Assembly (NCBI RefSeq): GCF_000203815.1
Contig: NW_004457718.1
Span: forward strand, 620,001 to 684,000
Direction: 5' to 3'
DNA: 64,000 nucleotides
From: Cavenderia fasciculata
Lineage: Eukaryota; Evosea; Eumycetozoa; Acytosteliales; Cavenderiaceae
In this document: positions 55,581 through 64,000 of the stretch, one piece after another
How the letters are laid out: each line of letters starts with the position of its first letter
How positions within the stretch are numbered: the stretch's first letter is position 1
The notes under the pieces: generated by a model
The model's input: the letters and a program-made list of their open reading frames with translations, nothing else
Told to the model about the DNA's origin: nothing
Databases searched by the model: none
Position numbers and translations under genes: made by a program

Positions 55581-58486
55581 TTAAGGGTTATTACTTAATC
55601 GATTTCTATTATTTTGAGAGGGTTTAAATACTTTGAGTTGGTTCTTTTTGTCTCTTTCGCCTCTTTCTCTTTCCTTTTCTCTGTTGTTCTCACGCATGCT
55701 GAGCAGTGACTTTTCAGTCTCACGATCACGTTCTCTTTCGCTCTTGTCAACCTCTGGGGACAATGATTCATTCTCTTTGTGTTGTGAACTGCTGCTTGAA
55801 TTTCCGTTGCTGCCTTCTTGTTTGGAGGTAGATGATGTAGACGAAGAGGTGGTACTTGATTCGTCTTCTGTAGCGGTATCTGATTTGACACGCTTAATGG
55901 ATCCAGAATCACTATCCTCTTCAAACTTTCTCTTGTTTACTTCTTCTTGAACGGCATCTTGACCAGGTTCGATTTGGTCAGGTCGAGGTGAAGATGGAGG
56001 AGAGTTGCCATTTTTTGTTGGTTCCTTATTTTCTTGTTGTTGTTGTTCCTTCTTTTCATCAGCAACAACAGCAGCAGCAGTCTCTTCTTTTTCAACTTGC
56101 ATCTTATCTTCAGATGGTGAAGTTGTAGTTGAAGTGGCAGTAGTTGTTGAAGAAGATGACGATGAGGAAGATGATTGCTCTTTTTCTTTTTCCTTTTCCT
56201 TTTCTTTTTCTTTTTCTTGTACTTGTTCCTTTTCTACTTCTTTTTCAACAGACTGTTTTGATGGTGAAACAATAGATGATGGTGATTCTTCAGAAGAAGA
56301 AGTACTAGCTTGTTCAACTTCTTTTTCTGGTTCCTTTTCCTTTTCTTTTTCCTTTTCAGGTTCCTTCTCCTTTTCCTTTTCCTTTTCCTTTTCTTTTTCC
56401 TTTTCCTTTTCTTGAACAATAGGAGTATTATTTTCTTTTTCTTGTACAACAACTTGTTTTTCTGATGGTTTTGGTGATTTATCGATTATTTCTCTTTCTC
56501 TTTCTCTTTCTTTTTCCTTTTCGACCAAAATAGCAGCTACAGCTCTTTCTCTTTCTAGTGATGCATTGGTTTCTCTTTCTATGCTACTTCTATTGTTTTC
56601 TTCTTTTGTAACTGATTTTCTATTATTGTTGTTATTATTATTATTATTTTGATGATGACTTGGAATGATTTCTTCAACATCTTCATTGTGACGAGTTTCA
56701 GGGCTTGATGCACTGCTAAGTTCCTTGCCCTTGTTCTTTTCGGTCTTTTTGTCATTGAGAGAGATATTTAATTCGTTGCTAGAAGGAAGGACGGGATTGT
56801 CGACCTTGGCATTATTCTTTTCGGCAGTTTCAGCGTGGACGAGGTCGGCCAACTCTGGAAGGCTTGGACCATTGTGCGATGATGGTTGGTTGTTGTTGCT
56901 GTTGTTGCTGATGCTGGCGATGCTGTTGTTGTTGCTGCCAATGATGTTGCCCAATGCGCTTGGGTTGCGACGGGCCATACTGTTGTTGTTGTTATTGTTG
57001 TTGTTGTTGTGGCCAGACGGTGAGTGTGGTTCGATGGTCATGGGGGCGTTTCTGTCGGGCATAAAGTCGCTGGTTAGACGCTCGCCGCCGTTTGGGCCGT
57101 TGGGACCGTTGTTGGGATTGTTTGGGTTGTGGCCCATACCCAGTGGCTCGTTGGGACCGTGGTAGTCAGTGTCGCGTGGACCTTCGACGATACGCTCCTT
57201 GTTGGGGTTGGCAATATGTTGCTTGAGCGTGTTGAGACGCGACTGGATGTGCTTGTTTTGTGAGTCGAGCTCGAGGGCACGCTGGTAGGCGTCGAGCGAG
57301 TCCGAGTACTGGTGACACGACTCGTAGAGCGTGCCGAGGTCATACCACACCTCTGAGAGGAACGGGTTGATGCGGATGGCTCGCGTGTAGGCGTCGAGTG
57401 CATCGCGGTACTGGTTGATCTGGTAGTAGAGCACACCGATCGAGCACCAAAAGGTGGGGTTGCGGCCATCGCGGTAGACGGCCTGTTGGTAGGCGTCGTA
57501 TGCCTTTTTGTACTTTTGCTGCACCATGTAGCAGCGCCCCAATAAATACCAAGTCTGTGCGTCGGACGAATCGGAATCGATCGACTTCATCAAATAGCCA
57601 ATGGCAGTGTCCTGGTTGGCAAACGCCGGGTTGTTGTGGTACAACCATCCCATCTGCTGCAACACCTTGGCGTGTGCGGGGTTGTCCTTTAATGCCTTTT
57701 CATACGCCTCTCTTGCGTTCATATATTCCTTTTGTAATTCATATACATGTCCAATTTGGAACCATATATCTGCTGTTGTTAATGGTTTTGGTGGCATCTT
57801 GATTAAATTATTGAAATACTATAAACAAAGAAAAAAAATCAATAAATATTCTAGTCTCTTTTTGTTTTTTCTTTTTTCTTTTTGTTTACCTCTAAACTTT
57901 GATCATATTTTCCTTGATGTTTATATAAAACACCAAGTCTAAAATATATTTCATTACTCTTTTCAAATTTACTATCCATCTTTAGAACGGCTGTGAAAGC
58001 TTCTTCGGCGTGATCATAGGATCCATAACGATCGTATAGTATGCCAATGCCATACCATAGATTGGAATCCTTTGGATTGGGAAGGTGATAGAGTGCATGT
58101 TGGTAGGCATTGTAGGCCTTTTGAAGTTCCTCCATCATCAAAAAACAGTGACCAAGGGCTCCCCAAACCTCTCCATTCTTTTGATCAATGTTTACGATAC
58201 GTTGAAAATATTCAGATGCCTTTGGGAATTGCTCCTTGACACGGTAGATGTATGCGGTTTGTGTAAGTGCCTTTATCGAGTATGGGCTGTGCTTTAGTGC
58301 ATTGTCGTAGGCGTGTAATGCTCGTTCTTGGTCGCCCATCAACTCTGCCACCATACCCATACGCAACCATACCACCTCTGAGTGCTCTCTGAATTTTGGT
58401 GAAAATATATCAGTTGCTGGATTATTATTTCCATTATTATTATTATTACTATTATTATTTTGATTATTGTTATTGTTATTTGCCAT
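55581..58486 (-). CDS. trfA: General transcriptional corepressor TrfA (Ssn6/Cyc8 homologue)
   Basis: Exons 58486-57890 and 57818-55581 give 944 residues. After poly-Asn come at least ten TPR repeats (about residues 35-400), such as SEVVWLRMGMVAELMGDQERALHAYDNAL, then ADIWFQIGHVYELQKEYMNAREAYEKAL. Another reads TFWCSIGVLYYQINQYRDALDAYTRAI. The order and sequence match yeast Cyc8 and dictyostelid TrfA. The rest is low-complexity: Asn, Ser and many KEKE repeats. The partner is TupA/Tup1; together they repress gene sets in the nucleus. The TPR region has GC-rich codons, and the tail has GAA/AAA runs. The 3.2-kb gap upstream (58487-61729) is unusually long for this window. Confidence 0.94.
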
Positions 58487-61400
58487 GGTTTTTCTATGTT
58501 TCTATGTGTGTCGTCTTTGTTTAGAAAAAAAGTCCAAATAATAATAATAATAACTCTATCAAATAATAATAATCAATTCAATTGATAGGTTGTTGTTTGA
58601 TTGTTGTTGTTGTTGTGTTTGATGTAAGATTTATCTGTTGTAATCTACGATTTTAAAATAAATAATAAATAAAAGATTAATATCTATGATGATTTTGAAC
58701 TTAAAATTTCCAATTTCTCTCTTTTTTTTTTGAAACACAAAATCACAACTACTACTATATTATACTAATAGTTTGAATAGAAATTAAAATATATATCGGT
58801 GATGATGATGATGATAATGAATAGTGTTTGTTTTCTTGTAAGAAGAGGATTCTAAATCCCATCCTTTCAAAGAGAGAAGGTGTTTTTTTGGTGTCTGGTA
58901 AGAGTAGATAGATAAACAACATAAACAACATAAACAACATAATACAAATAATATCTTTATCTACTCTTTGAAAAGAGGAATTGTTCCATCCGTTCAAAAA
59001 TCTCGACAATCTTATATCTTTTGGTTTATCTATCCTATCTACCACTCACTACCAACCACACCCACTCACTCCATCTTTAGAGAATAACACTCTTCTCTTT
59101 CTCTCTCTTTTGCAGTCGAACCGACATACCGATGCTTTTGCTGCATTGGCCAACATCACTATCTATAATTCTAAAAGACTATCTATCTTTTATCTATCTT
59201 ATCTATCTTGTCTATCCTACCTCTTTATCTCTAGCTTGCGCTTCGATGATGATGATGATGATGATGATGAATGATGATGATGATGAATGATTCTTCTTCC
59301 TTCTTTTCTTGTTATCCTGTCTAAATATTTGTTTGATTGTTGTTGAGTTTTGTTTGTTTGTTTGGTTGGTTGGTTTGAGTTGTTGAGTTTTGTTGTTGGT
59401 TTGGTTGGTTGTTTGGGTTATTGAAGATAATAAACAAACAATAAAAAGCAGCAGACTCCTTCCTTCCTTCCTTCCTTCCTTTTTGTGCTGATGATACTGA
59501 CACTAACACACCACCACCACCACTACCACTACTACTACTACTACTTCTACCACCACCCACAGACAACCACCAACCATCACTACCACTACCACCACCACAC
59601 GCTTCTATATAAAACACCCCATACCGCACTAAAAACCACACACACACACACATAAGCAACCACTTGTATGCTTGCTGATCACACACATAAGATATGTACA
59701 TATTTATATTCACACACATCTTGCCTGCTATTGGTATTGTTGTCTCTTTGGTGTGGGCGGTGAGGTGGTAAGTGGTAGTGAGTGGGGGGGATGATTGATG
59801 CGATTGCATTATTGGTATTGTCGTCTCCAATCTATCTCCTATCCTGTCTCTCTCTATCTCTCTCTCTCTCTTCTTCTCTTTTATGACCAACAACACCGTG
59901 TTGTAGTTGTTGTTGTTGTTTGTTGGAGTTTGCATCCTTCTCTTTTCATTGTGATAATTGACTGAAATGAAATGAATGATTGAATGATTGTATGATTGAC
60001 TATGCACAAAGACAAATTTAACCTATGTATATTGTATAAATATATATATACACAGGTTACTCCTTGATTGTTTGTTTGTTTGTTTCTCCTACCTTTCCAA
60101 CTTGTTTGTTATTCGTGTTGCTCTTGACTCCAACTATAGTATGATCTATCTATCTATCTTGTTGTTGATATATATAACCTATAAGATCTGCTGACTGTTG
60201 TTGACTAATTGTTGACTAAAAAGATCGATCGCTATCTTGTTAATATCTATATCTTATCTATATGTATGTATGTATATATATATTGAATATTGAGATCTAT
60301 GTATGAACGCGACGGGAGGGTGTTCAATACTAGCGAGAAGGGATAGTGATGGGAATAAAACAACTATTTGTTACAGATATCGCAGCGCAAATGAAAAAGA
60401 CGCTAAACCACCTCTGTCTGTGTGAACAACCCAACTTGAATAAATATAAAAAAAAAAAAGGGAGATTTTTATAAGGGCAGCGACCTCAACCCTCACACTT
60501 TAAATAGGCAAACACGCGGTTTTGCAAAGAAAGAATAAAAAAAAAGTTGGATGGATTCCTTTGACTTTTTGTCTGGGTGCGATGAGGTGGGATGGATCAT
60601 CACATAAGGTAAAGGTAATCGGTGTCGCGTATATCGCAACACCAACAACAACAACAACAACTAGTTGCATACATACTGTACTGTACTGTTCTGAATCAGG
60701 TATATACCAAGATTGATGATATCTAGATTAGATAGATAGAACTATACTATTACTATTATACTATAATACTGATACGACTATTATTTGATATATTTAACTA
60801 TTCTGTGACCTGATGATAACAATAACAACAACAGCAACAAACAACTAATAATAAATGAATCATATGTATGTGATGTGATGGTGTGGTCGATAGTGATTGT
60901 TGTTGCTGTTGTGGGTGACGATATTGACAATTGTGGTCTTGGGGGTGATGGTGACCCACCACTTAGAATAATGATGATGATGGTGATGGTGATGGATCGA
61001 TTGATTGATTGTTTGATTGATTGATGATTGTTCATTTACCTTTTTGATTCCTATCTATTCTCACAATGAGAGTTGTTGTTGTTGTTGTTGTTGGTGTGAT
61101 ACTGTGTTACGTTGGTTTGTTTGTATGTGTATTTCTCCTTGTTATACTTCTCTTCACTTCTGTGCAGTGGTGATAAATCTGATTTTAGTACCAATTGTTG
61201 CCTTTTAATATTAATACTAATAAAATGAGAGAGAATGAAAATACCAATATGACTATAATTACTACTACCTCGCAATCAAAGAGAGAAATATAATATAATA
61301 TAATAATATAATATAATATTAGTTTGCCCAGCTAAAAGAGTTGTTGAAGGAACAAACAGACAGACAGGGGGAGGGAGGGGCTGGCTAATGGGATCAATAA

Positions 61401-61729
61401 TAATAATAGGTGAATGGATGGAACCATCCATTAAACGTATCTGTCACCGAAACACCCCCTTTTGGCCTGATTGGTTGGATTTACCCAAAAGCAACCACAC
61501 GCGGAACAGCCCCCATTTTGTGACCGTTACGGTCCTCAGTATGTAAAAAATCTGCGATCATCAAAACAAACAAAGATAGATTCTGTTATTTTAAAAATAT
61601 TGCAGGATCACATTTATATTACCATTTTAAATATTTGATCGATCTTTGAGTTTTTGATCTCTTTAAATGATTTATTTATTTGTTTTTTGATTGATTGATT
61701 GATTATTTGATGTGTTAATGATTGATATG
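58487..61729. promoter_or_regulatory. 3.2-kb upstream region of trfA
   Basis: No gene is convincing here; a 228-codon minus frame at 59321-60007 is built of CA, GGT and Asn repeats and looks like chance. Notable pieces are a (GAT)n run near 59244-59286 and CTTC repeats near 59460-59480. Between 60297 and 60440 there is a mixed, GC-richer segment. A near-perfect hairpin GGTGTCGCG-TATAT-CGCAACACC lies at about 60620-60643. At 61350-61560 there is a G-run/C-run segment (GGGGGAGGGAGGGG; ACACCCCCTTTTGG; CACACGCGGAACAGCCCCC). These fit regulatory DNA or unannotated RNA. Confidence 0.45.
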
Positions 61730-62485
61730 TTAAATGGCAAAGATTACCTTTTCTTCTTCTCCTTCTTCTCTGTGCTTTTTGTTTGATTTCTTTTTCTTTT
61801 GTTTTTTTTGTTCTTTTTGTTCTTGTTCTTGTTTTTTATCCCAATCTCTAAAAAGGTAATAACTTGGGTCACCAACATAAGGTGAACTGTCTTGTCCTTT
61901 GGATAGATTTAATGGAATACCAGATTGAAATTGATGATTGAGAGAGATGGCACATAAAATAAAATTGAATACCTTTTTATGAGCCAATTCAACATCTTTA
62001 CCAGAGGCATTATATCCGTTAACAATTGCACCATACTCTTTGAAATGATTCATAATATTTTCAACTTTGCTACATAGAGATTGAATCCATCCATTACAAG
62101 TTTCCTGTGCCGATATTAAATTATTTTGTCCATGTAGAAGGGTATGCATACCAAGTATATATTCATTGGTTTGGTATCCCTTTTGTACACCTACAACACC
62201 TTGATTTGGGCGATCCATAGTAGGTTTAAATATACCACTAACTCTAGAGATTGAACTATCATTTTCTGATCCTTTGTATGGACCACTACACCATAAAACC
62301 TCGCATGTCCCAAGAGATACACCAATCTCATACTTTAAACCATAGACCTGTGTTTCTGGATCATAGTATTCGGATTTCTTTGTTTCCAGTGGACATGTAA
62401 TGGTTTGTACTGCCAAACATAAATATTGGTACTTTGGATTGAGTGGGTCTATTGGTTTTGAGAAATCTTGTTTCAAGTCTAAAAT
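61730..62485 (-). mobile_element. DDE_Tnp_4 (PIF/Harbinger-type) transposase-derived gene
   Basis: An open frame of about 250 residues. Its 5' end is unsettled: the frame enters through LDLKQDF without an ATG, so a first exon is probably upstream (a TTTTAG acceptor lies at 62480 and phase calls for one extra base). Seen: YYDPETQVYGLKYEIGVSLGTCEVLWCSGPYKGSENDSSISR. Then VVGVQKGYQTNEYIL and ISAQETCNGWIQS..KVENIMNHFKEYG. This order is typical of DDE_Tnp_4 transposases. The first catalytic Asp (normally D-G-T before this block) is VQTIT here. The family's DKGY is QKGY, while the Asp of the GS-x-x-D motif and a late Glu remain. A Lys-rich tail may be a nuclear signal. It looks catalytically dead yet has an open frame: decayed or domesticated. 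Confidence 0.52.
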
Positions 62486-63122
62486 TAAACTTATCGAATT
62501 TAAAGGATCATTTGGTATTCATAAAGAGGTGGCTCTTTACATGCACAAAATAGTTGGTGGTCCCCAAGATGTCGTAATTTATGCACTTGATTATCTGTTA
62601 CATTATTCAACTCAGAAGCTTAGAAGTGAAAAGTTTAATATTAGACTTGAAGCATTGGAACACATTGATTGAAAGAATCGGTGTACCATTCAAATGATGA
62701 TGATTATGCTTCTTACTTGTCGGATAACACATCGATACACATTGTGAATGTTTGCTAGAGCTTGTTTGAGGAAGTAAGTTTGAATATATCTCTTGGTCGA
62801 TAACTTGTTGTTGATGTTCGCTGCCTTCCTATCTTTTTAAGATCATATCTTAGATCTCTGCTTGTTTCATTGATTCTACTCGAACTTGAAGAAGTTTGTT
62901 TCTTTCGAAAGACAAGAAGACAGAGATAAAAGAGAGAGACAATGTCTTCTTTTGGAACAATAACACCCGATCTACATCATTTTATATTGAGATCTCACAA
63001 TCTTATTTTATTAGAACAAATTGTTTTGGGGTAGGCACGATATGGTTGTTATTTATTTTACAATAAGTTTTGTTACAAAGAAAAAAAAGTATTTTACACT
63101 ATCTATCTAGCTAGATAGTTTG
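62486..63122. other. Gap with remnant-like frames near the transposase
   Basis: Mixed sequence. On the + strand a frame at 62475-62672 reads KIKLIEFKGSFGIHKEV, then GGPQDVVIYALDYLLHYS and RLEALEHID-stop; the pattern faintly resembles a histone H2A fold. A 30-codon + frame at 62942-63034 (MSSFGTITPDLHHF..) ends at TAG and may be an orphan first exon. The palindrome TCTTTCGAAAGA lies near 62905. None of these forms a complete gene. Confidence 0.3.
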
Positions 63123-64000
63123 TTAAAATACTTGAGCGGCACCACGAGGTTCTTTTTGCAACGAGATTGAATAAAGATCTTTTTCGGGAGGTGGATTCAA
63201 TTCTCGGATAAAAGTTTGGATGATTGGTACAATGTTGAGGTTGTAGTCACTCCATTGATAGGTTTGCACCTCTGAGATGACCTTGTACATCAATGTGTAC
63301 TTTGAAAAATTGATGAGACTGTGTTCGGGGAGAATGTTTGGATTGCCCTCTTCGATAAACGTCAGATCCTGTAGATAGACACCGACAAATGGGATGCATG
63401 GTGGATCAGTGTTGTGGAGAATACCTCTGTAGCTCTTGTACGAACCTTCACAACTCATCTCCTTTTCCAGACCCTCCAATGTTTCCGTATATCTTTTAGA
63501 TACCAATGCACGTGTAAACTTTAATCTCAACAATGCAGAGTTATTTAATCCACCAAGGAAACTCATCAATGTATTATAATTTTTTAATTCTCTTAGTTTC
63601 TAAAAACAAAAATAAACAAAATAAATTAATACTTGTATTTCTTTCTTTTTCTTTTTACTTGTTTTTTTTTGATTACATACTTCAGCAATTCTAATTACTC
63701 TTTCCATTCTTTTGGCTCTAGTTTTGACTCTGTCAGGTTCGAGGATTAATTTTACAACCCAGTGACCAATCTCGTTGAAACGGTTGACAAGTTTCAAAAT
63801 GTTGGGTGATTTACGCTGGGCAATGGATGGCTTGTTCCAAGCTTGGTTGAGGAATTCGGTTGGTTTGATGGCACTGTAGAGCATAAAGTCGTAGAGAGTG
63901 ATTTGACGGGCAATCTCTTCATCGTCAAAATCAAAGATGGAGCGTGGGTTTTTCATTCCCTTCATTCTTGATTCCGGTGCTTTACGAGGTGACGATGGTT
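63123..64000 (-). CDS. Ras guanine nucleotide exchange factor (3' part)
   Basis: The gene continues beyond the window. Exon pieces: 64000-63681 (partial at the edge) and 63599-63123. The RasGEF (CDC25) catalytic domain is visible: FDFDDEEIARQITLYDFMLYSAIKPTEFLNQAW. Then come NRFNEIGHWVVKLIL, MSFLGGLNNSALLRLKFT and PCIPFVGVYLQDLTFIEEGNP, with NPPPEKDLYSISLQKEPR near the end. It exchanges GDP for GTP on Ras-type GTPases, which control chemotaxis and development in dictyostelids. The N-terminal part, where REM or other domains would be, is not in the window, so the specific paralogue cannot be named. The end is short and basic, with stop at 63123-63125. Confidence 0.93.

Noticed and set aside
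59321-60007. A 228-codon minus frame upstream of trfA
   Set aside because: Made of CA, GGT and Asn repeats with no conserved-looking part or splice context; chance in repeat-rich DNA.

Overview
The window is nuclear DNA of a dictyostelid social amoeba. Gaps between genes are very AT-rich, full of A/T runs and trinucleotide repeats. Introns are short (about 50-120 bases) with GTATGT or GTAAGT donors. Proteins carry poly-Asn and poly-Gln tracts, and highly expressed genes (RNA polymerase I, ribosomal proteins, ino1) use GC-rich codons. The coding base composition is richer in GC than I would expect for Dictyostelium discoideum, so a Cavenderia- or Heterostelium-type species is my best guess. 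That is an inference from style; I matched no genome.

Layout. 1-3.1 kb: the tail of one gene, a TOM1/GPR137-like seven-helix membrane protein, and a proposed tiny three-exon gene on the minus strand. 3.7-8.8 kb: RNA polymerase I largest subunit. 9.4-12.1 kb: a GTF3C4-like TFIIIC subunit. 12.4-19 kb: a small membrane protein, DNA topoisomerase III and a long coiled-coil protein. 19.6-21.7 kb: a CECR2-like DDT-domain protein. 22.9-28.5 kb: a 5'-truncated, frameshifted array of about 1.18-kb SdrD-B/colossin-like repeats. 28.7-31.3 kb: a SOSS-B OB-fold protein and inositol-3-phosphate synthase. 31.8-34.3 kb: a proposed two-exon gene, a broken cyclophilin copy and the intact cyclophilin. 34.7-37.6 kb: ribosomal proteins eS19 and eL21 around a 2-kb gap with strong foldbacks. 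37.8-40.6 kb: a beta-helix membrane protein and a small secreted protein. 41.5-44.6 kb: an unknown Gln-rich protein with a protease-like HW...DS motif, divergent from a Tctex-1 dynein light chain. 45-51 kb: uL5 (rpl11), a Rogdi homologue and two tiny genes. 51.3-58.5 kb: mARC, MED7, Rab geranylgeranyltransferase alpha and the TrfA/Ssn6 corepressor. 58.5-61.7 kb: a long gap upstream of trfA. 61.7-64 kb: a catalytically degenerate DDE_Tnp_4-type transposase and the 3' part of a RasGEF gene.

There is no operon logic; these are independently spliced genes. Many serve transcription or chromatin (Pol I, TFIIIC, MED7, TrfA, a CECR2-like protein), translation (three ribosomal proteins) and genome maintenance (Top3, SOSS-B). 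The less ordinary material is the decaying repeat-protein array, the tandem cyclophilin pseudogene, two long imperfect hairpins (one in the rpl11 intron, one just upstream of eL21), the DDE-derived gene with lost catalytic positions, and several small spliced genes that simple ORF calling misses.
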